A stretch of 11,407 nucleotides of DNA from the NCBI RefSeq assembly GCF_938031315.1, contig NZ_CALHHT010000045.1, positions 1-11,407 on the forward strand, given 5' to 3'. The notes under the pieces are model-generated. The model was not told where the DNA came from, did no database searches, and was given only the letters and a program-made list of their open reading frames with translations. Both the position numbers and the translations under genes were made by a program. The DNA comes from an uncultured Campylobacter sp. GTDB taxonomy: Bacteria > Campylobacterota > Campylobacteria > Campylobacterales > Campylobacteraceae. Shown piece after piece: positions 1 through 7,362 of this stretch; positions within the stretch are counted from its first letter, which is position 1, and each line of letters begins with the position of its first letter.

Positions 1-332
1 TTCGTGACCTTTACCATAGTATTCATTGGATAGGTTTTGTGCGCGGCGGTCATGCCGTTCATATCGTAAATTTCGCCGTTTGAGGTGTATTTGCCATGAA
101 AATTCGGCCCATACCAGCTGGCGATGCCGATTTGAGTGTCACCGACGCTTACTTGCTCTGGATAGTAGGTTTTGCCGTTGATTTTATAAGGGCGCATGGT
201 GGCGGGAGAGTTTTTGCCGATCTTGCCCGCACCGCCAGCAGACGATCTAGACGACGGTGCGGTGCGAAACGAGCAACCGGCAAGAATCAGCGCAAAAAGC
301 GCACTAAAAAGAGCGATTTTCTGGTACGACAC
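1..332 (-). CDS. rlpA: RlpA septal-ring lipoprotein / lytic transglycosylase, C-terminus cut by window edge
   Basis: Encodes the first 110 residues of an RlpA-type lipoprotein; the rest lies beyond the left edge. The start is a GTG at 330-332, fixed by an in-frame TAG directly before it. A lysine-poor hydrophobic leader ends in a lipobox LAGC, giving a lipidated Cys20, so the protein should be membrane-anchored in the envelope. A Ser/Gly/Ala-rich linker (about 21-45) follows. The double-psi beta-barrel domain begins near residue 68 with GIASWYGPNFHGKYTSNGEIYDMNG and AHKTYPM, which hold the Asp (90) and His (98) positions conserved in RlpA. In characterised members the domain cleaves peptide-free glycan strands at septa; activity here is inferred. 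The gene starts 13 bases after the mltD stop and probably shares its transcript. The Shine-Dalgarno is weak, which suggests translational coupling. Whether a C-terminal SPOR domain exists cannot be seen. Confidence 0.9.
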   Translation of the reverse strand, partial: MSYQKIALFSALFALILAGCSFRTAPSSRSSAGGAGKIGKNSPATMRPYKINGKTYYPEQVSVGDTQIGIASWYGPNFHGKYTSNGEIYDMNGMTAAHKTYPMNTMVKVT

Positions 333-345
333 CTACGATCCGATC

Positions 346-1344
346 TTATTTGTTGAATTTTATATTATTTAGCGCTATTTCGTTTTTGTCTTTGAGGCTA
401 AGCTCGTTCGCCAAACCTGCTAACACGCGTCCTGGCTTGCGCTGTTTCAGACGTGGTTCATACGCTTGAAATGCGCCTTGATTTACGACAAATTCTGCAT
501 ATTTGCTTTGTGGGATATAAAAGAAGTACTTGCCGTTAAGCGGCGAAATTCCGTTTTTAATATGCGCGTTGTAATCCTGCATCTGCGATGGCGAAATTCC
601 GATCTGTTTTGCAACCGCGCTTAGCTTTGTGCCCGGAGCTACTGCGATACGCTTTAGCCCCCATGGCTCGCTTTCAAAAAGCAGAATTTTACGCATATTT
701 TCATTTTGAGCGATGTAAGCGTATTTAATAATACGCTTGATAAAATTCTTAGTCTCATTAGGAAGTGCGGGGCTTTTTAGCAAGCGATCCAGATCATCGC
801 TGCCAGTAGCTGCAATCGCATTTTTAAGCTTTTGATCGCCACAATTATACGCCATTAGCGCTAAATACCACTTGCCAAAATTTTGCTTCAGATGCAAAAT
901 ATACGAAAACGCAGCATCCGTAGAGGCTGCGGGATCGCGACGCTCATCTACGGCGCTATCTACTCTAAGACCGAAATTTTTCGCAGTTGCCGGCATCAGC
1001 TGCCACATACCACCTGCGCTAGCGCCCGAAGTTACGGTGTTTTTAAGATGAGATTCTACCATTGCCAAATACAATAAGAATTCCGGAGCTTCGATGTTAT
1101 CGACCTCGGATTTGACTAAGTAGGCATTGTGCGACTGCGAAGTCACGATATGCTTAAACTGCTTGCGATCGCTTGCATTGATCGCACGGAATATGCCCGC
1201 AACTACGTTTTTGCTCGATTCGTTATTTTCGATGCCGAATTGATTTAAAATATAGTCGTGATTTGCGCGCATCAGACCGGGCTGGCTCGCAAACGCTTCG
1301 CCCACTAAAAGTAGGGCTAGCAGTATAAATTTTATGGCTTTCAT
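346..1344 (-). CDS. mltD: Periplasmic lytic transglycosylase, MltD-like, with C-terminal LysM-like region
   Basis: A 332-residue secreted muramidase-like enzyme that would cleave the MurNAc-GlcNAc bond of peptidoglycan. Residues 1-19 form a Sec signal peptide ending AFA, with no lipobox cysteine. The SLT domain spans about 85-215: catalytic Glu97 in AMVES, then GGMWQLMPATAKNFGL (111-126), DERRDP (133-138) and the ALMAYNCG motif (162-169), all family signatures. A LysM-like segment follows (about 232-278: VAPGTKLSAVAKQIGISPSQ, then LNGKYFFYIP), likely a glycan-binding module, although E. coli MltD carries two clearer LysM repeats. The ATG overlaps the tatD stop as ATGA and has a strong Shine-Dalgarno (AAAGGAGAG) a few bases upstream. 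It sits between tatD and rlpA, as I recall for C. jejuni Cj0644-Cj0646. The exact family name (MltD versus generic SLT) is less certain than the function. Confidence 0.92.
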   Translation of the reverse strand: MKAIKFILLALLLVGEAFASQPGLMRANHDYILNQFGIENNESSKNVVAGIFRAINASDRKQFKHIVTSQSHNAYLVKSEVDNIEAPEFLLYLAMVESHLKNTVTSGASAGGMWQLMPATAKNFGLRVDSAVDERRDPAASTDAAFSYILHLKQNFGKWYLALMAYNCGDQKLKNAIAATGSDDLDRLLKSPALPNETKNFIKRIIKYAYIAQNENMRKILLFESEPWGLKRIAVAPGTKLSAVAKQIGISPSQMQDYNAHIKNGISPLNGKYFFYIPQSKYAEFVVNQGAFQAYEPRLKQRKPGRVLAGLANELSLKDKNEIALNNIKFNK

Positions 1345-2138
1345 ATCTCTCCTTTGATTTTATCGCCAAAAAGCCTACAGGCGTTTTGAGTCGTTATTGC
1401 TTCAACCTCTTCTACGCTTAGGCTTAAAATTTCCGCGACTTTTTCTACCACGAGTCTCGTAAATGCAGGCTCGTTGCGCTCGCCGCGATGCGGATGCGGA
1501 GTTAGATACGGTGCATCCGTCTCGATTAAAAGGCGCTCTTGCGGAATTTGCGGTAAGATCTCAGCTAAGTTTTTTGCATTTTTGAATGTCAAAACTCCGC
1601 CGATACCGAAGTAAAATCCGTATTCGCTAAGACCTAGCAAAAGCTTGCTGGCATTGAAGCAGTGCAAAACACCGCCGCATAAATCGCCGGCGCGATCTTT
1701 TAGAATTCCAAAGCTATCTTCGTTTGCTTCTCGGATATGGACTATAAGTGGTTTTTGAAGTTGTGTTGCTAGATCGATTTGTGAGATGAAGGCGTCTTTT
1801 TGGCGGGAGATTTCTAAGGCTTTGGTTTCCTTCTTCTCTTGCTGCTTAAGTCTGAAATAATCAAGACCGCATTCGCCAACGCCCACGCATTTGGGATCGT
1901 CAGCATACCGCTTCAGCACCTCCATATCGAAAGAATCTATCTCGTATGGATGCACCCCTACGGCAAAATACACATTATCCCGTGCATGCGAAATTTTACA
2001 TGCCTTATCTAGGTCTGCTACATCGGCACCGGGAATGATGATGCTGCGCACGCCTGCAATCGTGGCGCGCTCAATCACCGCGTCCAAATCAGCATCGAAA
2101 CTAGCATCGTCTAAATGGCAATGTGTATCTATAATCAT
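1341..2138 (-). CDS. tatD: TatD family metal-dependent hydrolase / 3'-5' DNase
   Basis: A 265-residue TIM-barrel hydrolase of the TatD family. Visible metal ligands and motifs are DTHCHLDD (His6, His8), GVHPYE (61-66), GECGLDYF (Glu89), HIREA (His134), HCFN (His159) and LIETDAPYLTPHPHRG (Asp208), the full family set. E. coli TatD is a Mg-dependent 3'-5' exonuclease linked to oxidative DNA damage repair; YcfH/TatD-like paralogues are poorly defined, so the exact substrate is inferred. I chose the ATG at 2136-2138 because AAGTGAG lies four bases upstream. A GTG three codons earlier (2145-2147) has no Shine-Dalgarno and would only add MSF. The gene overlaps mltD by four bases. In C. jejuni a response regulator gene (cbrR) is recalled between recN and this gene; it is absent here. 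Confidence 0.93.
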   Translation of the reverse strand: MIIDTHCHLDDASFDADLDAVIERATIAGVRSIIIPGADVADLDKACKISHARDNVYFAVGVHPYEIDSFDMEVLKRYADDPKCVGVGECGLDYFRLKQQEKKETKALEISRQKDAFISQIDLATQLQKPLIVHIREANEDSFGILKDRAGDLCGGVLHCFNASKLLLGLSEYGFYFGIGGVLTFKNAKNLAEILPQIPQERLLIETDAPYLTPHPHRGERNEPAFTRLVVEKVAEILSLSVEEVEAITTQNACRLFGDKIKGEI

Positions 2139-2218
2139 AAAACTCACTTGATAAAATTTTTCGAAGCGGATTTTACGTCGTTTTGCAAAATCACACTTAA
2201 ATTTAAATTAAACGCGGT

Positions 2219-2224
2219 ATTGTA
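2219..2224 (-). promoter_or_regulatory. Putative -10 box for the tatD-mltD-rlpA unit
   Basis: Read on the minus strand, this is TACAAT preceded by GC and an AT-rich stretch, a good match to the Campylobacter sigma70 -10 element, which often lacks a clear -35. It would place the transcript start near 2212 and leave a leader of about 75 bases before the tatD ATG. No strong terminator is visible after recN, so read-through from nadK-recN is equally possible. The call rests on pattern and position only. Confidence 0.35.
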
Positions 2225-2263
2225 GCGAAAAATTTCAGATTTAAACTTAAGCTTAAAATTCCT

Positions 2264-3787
2264 TCAGCTTTGCCTTAGTTTTTTAGCGAATTCCAGGGCT
2301 TCTGCAGTAATAGTCTCGCCGCTTATCATACGAGCTAGCTCTGTTATTTTCTCATTTTCGCTTAATAATCTCACGCTAGATTTGCCGTTCGTTTTACTTA
2401 CTAAAAAGTGTGACGCAGCCTTGGAGCTAAGCTGCGGCTGGTGCGAGATCGCAAAAATTTGATAAAATTTTGAAATTTTTACCAGCACGTTTGCGATACT
2501 CATCGCCTCTTTTCCGCTTAAATTTGAATCAATCTCGTCTAAGATCAAAATTCCCTCGCCGTTATTTGTAAGCTCCAAGCTTGCCGCGATGAAAGCAAGG
2601 CGTAGGCGGTTCGTTTCGCCTGAGCTTAAATTTTTAAATTCCGTCTTGCACAAGCTGACGCAAATTTCGTCTGTGCCGCACTCACTAAGAACCGCGGGCT
2701 TAAAACTAAGCTCCACTCCGTCCATATAAAGCTGCTTTAGATAGGAATTTATCAGATCCTCGAGCCGTTTTTTAGCGCCCTTGCGAGCCTCGCTAATTTT
2801 TTCGGCAAGGGTAGCGGTGCTTTCGCTAAGGCGTTTAAATTCCGTTTGTAGCTTGGTTTTTTCAAAGCTTAACTGCTCGTAATGCTCAAGCTCTTTCTTG
2901 CGCGCTTCAAGCGTAGCTAAAGCCTCTTCTATGCTTCCGTAGCGCCTATTTAGCGCACTAAGAGCTTCGATGCGATCTAAAATTTTCTCTATGTCGATAT
3001 TTTCGAGCTCGTCTAAATTCAAGCTTTCTCGCTTTAGCCGCAGCTCGTTCATCGCATCCTCGAAAAACGCGCTATCCAGCCCGCTAAGACTTAGCGCTTC
3101 GATGACGCTGCGCTCCAGCTCAAAAACGCCCTGCGCCCTAGCCCAAAGCTCCTCGATCTTATCTTTTTTACTAAGCTTTTTTTTGATCTGCAAAAGCTCC
3201 TCGTATTCGCCGATTTTAGGCGATACGCGCTCGATCTTTTCAATCTCGAAGCGAGCGAATTCCTTCAGCTCCTCGATCTTGCGCTCCTGCTCATTTATCA
3301 GCGCGAGCTGTTTTTGCACGGCGATAAATTGCTCGAAAGCCTCTTTAAATTTAGCCAAATTTTGCCCGTGCGCGGCGCTTTTTTTGCAGGCGCATGCATC
3401 GAGCAGCGCGAGTAAATTTGCGCTATTTATTTCGCCGCTGTCTTTGGAGCCTAAAAATTTTACATAGCCGCCGACGATTAAATTTAGATTTTTTTTCGAG
3501 ACCGATTGAGAGTTGATGAAATAGCGCACGGAGCGGTCTTTTACGAGCCTGAAGTTATTCGGCGTCTCGTTTTGCAGGCCAAACTCGTCCATCCCAAATT
3601 CACTGTTCACGTCGGCCTCGATAAGCCCTGCGTCGCTGTCTTTTAGAGCAAATACCGCCAAAATTGCGTTCATCAGCACCGATTTGCCCGCGCCGCTGCT
3701 GCCCGTAAATACATTCAGCCCCGCGCCGAAGCGCAGATCAACTTCGCCGAAGCTTAGATTATTTTTGATATAGACCCGCTCTAGCAT
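2264..3787 (-). CDS. recN: DNA repair ATPase RecN (SMC-like)
   Basis: An SMC-like ATPase acting in recombinational repair of double-strand breaks. The start MLERVYIKNNLSF at 3785-3787 is chosen over an ATG five codons upstream, because RecN proteins begin at this beta strand and the ATG overlaps the nadK stop (ATGCTAG). The product is 507 residues, shorter than the roughly 550 of E. coli RecN, as expected for Campylobacter, which has shorter coiled coils. The Walker A motif is GSSGAGKS (29-36). A charged heptad-rich coiled coil spans about 140-360. The ABC signature is LSSGETNRLRLA (387-398), Walker B is ILILDEIDSNLSG (Asp417, Glu418), and the switch region is AISHQPQLSS (His449). It follows nadK with overlap, so the two are co-transcribed. 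The pairing with nadK is the conserved Campylobacter arrangement rather than a functional complex. Confidence 0.95.
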   Translation of the reverse strand: MLERVYIKNNLSFGEVDLRFGAGLNVFTGSSGAGKSVLMNAILAVFALKDSDAGLIEADVNSEFGMDEFGLQNETPNNFRLVKDRSVRYFINSQSVSKKNLNLIVGGYVKFLGSKDSGEINSANLLALLDACACKKSAAHGQNLAKFKEAFEQFIAVQKQLALINEQERKIEELKEFARFEIEKIERVSPKIGEYEELLQIKKKLSKKDKIEELWARAQGVFELERSVIEALSLSGLDSAFFEDAMNELRLKRESLNLDELENIDIEKILDRIEALSALNRRYGSIEEALATLEARKKELEHYEQLSFEKTKLQTEFKRLSESTATLAEKISEARKGAKKRLEDLINSYLKQLYMDGVELSFKPAVLSECGTDEICVSLCKTEFKNLSSGETNRLRLAFIAASLELTNNGEGILILDEIDSNLSGKEAMSIANVLVKISKFYQIFAISHQPQLSSKAASHFLVSKTNGKSSVRLLSENEKITELARMISGETITAEALEFAKKLRQS

Positions 3788-4662
3788 CCGCCGTGTCCCC
3801 ATCTGAGTTTGGCTTTTAAAACGTCGAAATAATCGTAGCTTTTGTGCTTTATTAAATTTGCCTTGGCGTGTGAAATTTTAACGCTTACGCTGTGAAATTC
3901 CGCCATATCAAAAACGTCTTGTCCGTCGATAACGACACTAACTTCGGAGCTTCCGGCGTTTTTGAAGCTTGCAAGATATTCTTTTGGAAGGATCAAAGGC
4001 CGCTGCGTCAAGCTATGCGAGCAGATCGGCGTGACGCAAAACACGTCGCACAGCGGATAGACGATCGGGCCGTTGGCGCTCATATTATACGCGGTCGAGC
4101 CCACGGCGGAGCTTACGATCACGCCGTCGCCGTAGTAGGTGTTGAAATATTTTCTATTTAAAAACGCGTCGATCTTCGCCATCGAGGAGATGTGGCTGCG
4201 GGTGATTACGACGTCGTTAAATGCGGTCTTGCGGACGATTTTACCGCCGCCGTTTTCCAGTATCACTTCAAGCAAAAACGGGCGCTCGATCTCGTATTCG
4301 CCGCGCAAAAATTCCTTTAAAAATTTTGCGAATTCGCTCGGCTGCACGTCCGTTAAAAAGCCCAAAGTACCTGCGTTGATACCCAAAATAAAGGCGTTCT
4401 TATCGCTTAGCAGCCTCGCAAGCCCGATGAGCGTGCCGTCGCCGCCGAGGCTGATTAAAAAATTGGTCTTTTTTAAAATTTCGGCGAGCATATGTGGCTT
4501 GAAGCCTAAAAATTCGGCGCTATCTTGCTGCATCAAAGGCTCGATGCCTTGCGCTTTTAAAATTTCACAAATTTGCTCCGCGACAGGGCGAATCTCATCC
4601 GATTTTTTGGCTATCAGCCCTGCAAATTTTAAATTTTCGTGGATTTTGTTTTTGCTTTCCAT
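3781..4662 (-). CDS. nadK: NAD kinase
   Basis: Phosphorylates NAD to NADP using ATP (or polyphosphate in some bacteria); cytosolic and normally essential. The 293-residue length fits the family. Motifs in order are GGDGTLI (73-79) with the catalytic Asp75, the NAGTLGFLTD loop (96-105), FNDVV with Asn149-Asp150 for NAD binding, the glycine-rich GDGVIVSSAVGSTAYNMSANGP (178-199) and a late IDGQ (245-248). The region around CSHSLTQRP (214-222) also matches what I recall of the C. jejuni homologue. The Shine-Dalgarno before the ATG is weak (AAAGTAGA). The gene is divergent from aspS across 96 bases and overlaps recN by seven. The tail after LRWGH is the short, variable end usual in this genus. Confidence 0.95.
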   Translation of the reverse strand: MESKNKIHENLKFAGLIAKKSDEIRPVAEQICEILKAQGIEPLMQQDSAEFLGFKPHMLAEILKKTNFLISLGGDGTLIGLARLLSDKNAFILGINAGTLGFLTDVQPSEFAKFLKEFLRGEYEIERPFLLEVILENGGGKIVRKTAFNDVVITRSHISSMAKIDAFLNRKYFNTYYGDGVIVSSAVGSTAYNMSANGPIVYPLCDVFCVTPICSHSLTQRPLILPKEYLASFKNAGSSEVSVVIDGQDVFDMAEFHSVSVKISHAKANLIKHKSYDYFDVLKAKLRWGHGGC

Positions 4663-4681
4663 TTTTCTACTTTCGGGCGCT

Positions 4682-4689
4682 ATTTTATA
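4682..4689 (-). promoter_or_regulatory. Putative -10 region for nadK-recN
   Basis: On the minus strand this reads TATAAAAT, about 20 bases upstream of the nadK ATG, implying a leader of only about 14 bases. It lies in the divergent gap shared with aspS. No obvious -35 is required in Campylobacter. The sequence is AT-rich, so a chance match cannot be excluded. Confidence 0.33.
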
Positions 4690-4720
4690 AAAAATTAGCT
4701 TTGTAAAAGCAAAATTTAAC

Positions 4721-4726
4721 TATACT
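4721..4726 (+). promoter_or_regulatory. Putative -10 region for aspS-adk
   Basis: TATACT lies 32 bases before the aspS start, with a loose TTGTAA-like element about 14-16 bases further upstream. It points away from the nadK promoter, so the 96-base gap would hold two back-to-back promoters. Support is by pattern only. Confidence 0.38.
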
Positions 4727-4758
4727 TGCGTTTTACAAATAATTTTAAAGGAGTAAAT

Positions 4759-6513
4759 TTGCGAAGTCATTATTGCGCCGATTTGAGTAAAAACGATATC
4801 GGCAAAAGTGTAACCGTGTGCGGCTGGGTAAATTCTTACCGCGATCACGGCGGCGTTATTTTTATAGATTTGCGCGACCGAAGCGGCCTGCTTCAGCTCG
4901 TGTGCGATCCCAAAGATAGCAGCTCGGCATATGAGGTAGCAAATACCGTGCGAAACGAATTTGTCCTAAAAGCCGTCGGCAAGATCCGCGCTCGCGGCGA
5001 AGGGCTGGAAAATCCAAATTTAAAAACCGGCGACATCGAAGTCGTAGTAGAAAGCTTAGAGATCGAAAATCCAAGCAAGCCGCTTCCTTTCGTAATCGGC
5101 GATAAAAGCGTCAACGAAGAAACGAAGCTGAAATACCGCTTTTTGGATCTGCGCGCCGACGGAAGCTTCGATAAATTTAAGATGCGTTCCAAGGCTGCGA
5201 TCGCCGCACGAAACGCGCTCGATAGGCTCGGCTTTGTAGAGGTCGAAACGCCGATCTTAACGCGCGCGACGCCTGAGGGCGCTAGGGATTATCTGGTGCC
5301 TAGCCGCGTCTATCCGGGCAGCTTCTACGCGCTTCCGCAAAGTCCGCAGCTTTTCAAGCAGCTTTTGATGTGCTCGGGCTTTGATAAATACTTCCAGATC
5401 GCGCGCTGCTTCCGCGACGAAGACCTGCGCGCCGACCGCCAGCCGGAATTTACGCAGATCGATATCGAGATGAGCTTCAATACCCAGTACGACGTAATGC
5501 GCGTAGCCGAGGAGGTTTTAAAGGATATTTTCAAATCCTGCGGCCGCGAGATCGTCACACCTTTTAGACATATGGAGTATAAAGACGCGATGGAGCTTTA
5601 CGGCAGCGACAAACCCGATCTGCGCTACGATATGCCTTTCATCGACGTAGCCGATATTTTTGAAAAATCGAGCAACGAAATTTTTTCAAATTTAGCCAAG
5701 GATCGCAAGGCAAACCGCGTAAAGGCGCTAAAAGTCGAGGGCGGCGATCTGAAATTTAGCAAGCGCCAGATGCAAGGCTTTGAGGAATACGTGAAAAAAT
5801 TCGGCGCACAGGGCCTAGCATTCATTCAAGTAAAAGAGGACGGTCTAAAGGGGCCGCTGGTAAAATTCTTTGAAAAAAGTGAGCTGGACGAGCTCATCAA
5901 GCGCTGCGAGCTAAAGGTCGGCGACGTCGTATTTTTCGGCGCGGGCAAAAAGAAAATCGTGCTTGATTATATGGGCAGATTTAGAATTTTCCTCGCAAAC
6001 GAGCTTGGTCTCATAGATCCGAACAGGCTTGAGTTTTTGTGGGTCGTAAATTTCCCTATGTTTGAGCAAAACGACGACGGCAGCTACTCCGCGATGCACC
6101 ATCCTTTCACTATGCCGAACAATCCCGATGAGCCCGATTTGGAGGATATTACCTCGATTGCCTACGACGTCGTGCTAAACGGCATCGAGCTTGGCGGCGG
6201 CAGTATCAGGATCCACAAAGCGGACATTCAAGAAAAGGTCTTTAGGCTGCTTAAGATCGAGCCTGCGGAGCAGAGGGAGAAATTCGGCTTCCTGCTCGAT
6301 GCGCTAAGCTTCGGCGCGCCTCCGCACGGAGGTATCGCGATCGGCTTTGATAGGCTGATGATGCTGGTTACCGGCTCAAGCAGTATCCGCGAGGTTATCG
6401 CGTTTCCTAAAACGCAGCGCGCGCAGTGTCCGCTCACCAAAGCTCCTAGCGTCGTTACAGACGAGCAGCTTCGCGAGCTAGGTCTTAGGCTTCATAAGAA
6501 GGAGCAAAAATGA
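4759..6513 (+). CDS. aspS: Aspartyl-tRNA synthetase, predicted non-discriminating
   Basis: A class II synthetase of 584 residues that charges aspartate onto tRNA(Asp). The start is a TTG at 4759-4761: it is preceded five bases upstream by AAAGGAG (4747-4753) and gives the family N-terminus LRSHYCADLS. The earlier in-frame TTG at 4726 has no such signal. Domains are an N-terminal OB-fold anticodon-binding domain (1 to about 105), a catalytic core with TPEGARDYLVPSR (171-183), motif 2 FRDEDLRADRQPEFTQID (218-235), a bacterial GAD insertion (about 280-400), GGGSIRIH, and motif 3 GAPPHGGIAIGFDRL (519-533). His30 (RDHGG) and Gly82 (GEGLEN) match residues linked to non-discriminating bacterial AspRS, which also makes Asp-tRNA(Asn) for GatCAB. 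The stop overlaps adk as ATGA. Confidence 0.97.
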   Translation: MRSHYCADLSKNDIGKSVTVCGWVNSYRDHGGVIFIDLRDRSGLLQLVCDPKDSSSAYEVANTVRNEFVLKAVGKIRARGEGLENPNLKTGDIEVVVESLEIENPSKPLPFVIGDKSVNEETKLKYRFLDLRADGSFDKFKMRSKAAIAARNALDRLGFVEVETPILTRATPEGARDYLVPSRVYPGSFYALPQSPQLFKQLLMCSGFDKYFQIARCFRDEDLRADRQPEFTQIDIEMSFNTQYDVMRVAEEVLKDIFKSCGREIVTPFRHMEYKDAMELYGSDKPDLRYDMPFIDVADIFEKSSNEIFSNLAKDRKANRVKALKVEGGDLKFSKRQMQGFEEYVKKFGAQGLAFIQVKEDGLKGPLVKFFEKSELDELIKRCELKVGDVVFFGAGKKKIVLDYMGRFRIFLANELGLIDPNRLEFLWVVNFPMFEQNDDGSYSAMHHPFTMPNNPDEPDLEDITSIAYDVVLNGIELGGGSIRIHKADIQEKVFRLLKIEPAEQREKFGFLLDALSFGAPPHGGIAIGFDRLMMLVTGSSSIREVIAFPKTQRAQCPLTKAPSVVTDEQLRELGLRLHKKEQK

Positions 6514-7091
6514 AAAGTCTTTTTCTAATCATCGGCGCTCCGGGCAGCGGCAAAACGACCGATGCGAGCATGATCGCTCAGATGAATCAAAGCATCGAGC
6601 ACTACTCCACGGGCGATCTACTGCGCGCCGAGGTAGCAAGCGGTAGCGCTCTAGGCAGACAGATAGATGGCTTCATCTCTAAAGGCAATCTCGTGCCGCT
6701 TGATATCGTCGTAAATGCTATCGTTAGCGCGATTAAAAGCTCGCCTAAAGACTTCATCATCATCGACGGCTATCCAAGAAGCGTCGAGCAGATGAGCAAA
6801 CTAGACGAGGTGCTGCGAGGCGACGATGATGTAAATCTTAGCGCGGTAATCGAGGTATGCGTTAGCGAGGAGGTCGCCAAGGAGCGTGTTTTAGGACGCG
6901 CTCGCGGAGCAGACGATAACGAGGAGGTCTTTAAAAACCGCATGGCGGTATTTTCAGAGCCGATCGAGGATATCCGTAAATTTTACGGCGACGCGGGCGT
7001 ATTTTACAGCGTAAACGGCGAGCGCACGGTCGAGGAGATCGTAGCGGACATAAACGCTATAATCGCCGCGCAGATCGAAAAATTAGGCTAG
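6510..7091 (+). CDS. adk: Adenylate kinase, short form
   Basis: Interconverts ATP + AMP and 2 ADP in the cytosol. The 193 residues show the P-loop GAPGSGKTT (9-17), the AMP-binding STGDLLRAEVASG (33-45), and DGYPRS (86-91) ahead of RVLGRARGADDNEEVF (126-141). The last segment is the short LID type, without the zinc-finger-like long LID of many bacteria; this is normal for Campylobacter adk as I recall it. The ATG overlaps the aspS stop, and AAGGAG sits five bases upstream (6499-6504), so the two genes are translationally coupled. It lies two genes before ppa, which pulls pyrophosphate-releasing reactions such as that of AspRS. A possible weak terminator follows at 7103-7124. Confidence 0.97.
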   Translation: MKSLFLIIGAPGSGKTTDASMIAQMNQSIEHYSTGDLLRAEVASGSALGRQIDGFISKGNLVPLDIVVNAIVSAIKSSPKDFIIIDGYPRSVEQMSKLDEVLRGDDDVNLSAVIEVCVSEEVAKERVLGRARGADDNEEVFKNRMAVFSEPIEDIRKFYGDAGVFYSVNGERTVEEIVADINAIIAAQIEKLG

Positions 7092-7102
7092 CGCGCTTGG
7101 AT

Positions 7103-7124
7103 GGCGGCTTAAATTTTAAGCGCC
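7103..7124 (+). terminator. Imperfect hairpin with following T-rich run after adk
   Basis: GGC, one bulged G, GCTTAA, a short AT loop, TTAAGC and GCC form a hairpin starting 11 bases after the adk stop. TTT follows at once, and a run of five T lies about ten bases further on. It could attenuate or end the aspS-adk transcript. The AT-rich inner stem and interrupted T tract make this a modest candidate. Confidence 0.35.
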
Positions 7125-7290
7125 TTTGGCTTCTTTTTCATACCGCAAGCGGTGCAGATCGCACTTAAATTTAACGCGCCTTTAGCACGAGCGCGCTTTG
7201 AAATTTATAGCTTGCCGTTGCGCGAGATAATTAAAATTTAAGCGTAAATTTAAGCAGCCCGCTATGTAAATTTAAATGCGATCGTCAAAT

Positions 7291-7331
7291 GCAAGCAGCT
7301 CTTAAATTGATGAAATTTCAGATCTGCTTGC
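7291..7331 (+). promoter_or_regulatory. Nested inverted repeat in the leader of the OB-fold gene
   Basis: GCAAGCAG (7291-7298) and CTGCTTGC (7324-7331) are perfect complements. Between them AAATT (7304-7308) and AATTT (7314-7318) make an inner stem around GATGA. The right arm can also pair differently: TCTGC (7323-7327) with GCAGA (7336-7340). The structure ends about 30 bases before the ATG at 7363 and could be an operator dyad or a leader RNA switch. No regulator is identified, so function is open. Confidence 0.4.
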
Positions 7332-7362
7332 GGACGCAGAGATTAAAATTTTAAGGATAGAT

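Noticed and set aside
96..356. Plus-strand frame opposite the start of rlpA
   Set aside because: It lies antisense to rlpA, which has a lipobox and double-psi barrel motifs; the plus-strand product is arginine-rich and resembles nothing.
2970..3467. 165-codon plus-strand frame inside recN
   Set aside because: Antisense shadow of the RecN coiled coil; serine- and leucine-rich translation is typical of reversed Glu/Lys/Leu codons.
3788..3802. Five-residue longer RecN start
   Set aside because: The extension precedes the first conserved strand of RecN and increases overlap with nadK without a ribosome binding site.
4139..4690. 183-codon plus-strand frame inside nadK
   Set aside because: Antisense shadow of nadK, which carries GGDGT and all other family motifs.
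4726..4758. N-terminal extension of AspRS from an earlier TTG
   Set aside because: No ribosome binding site there, it overlaps the putative -10 region, and the later TTG has AAAGGAG at ideal spacing and the family N-terminus.
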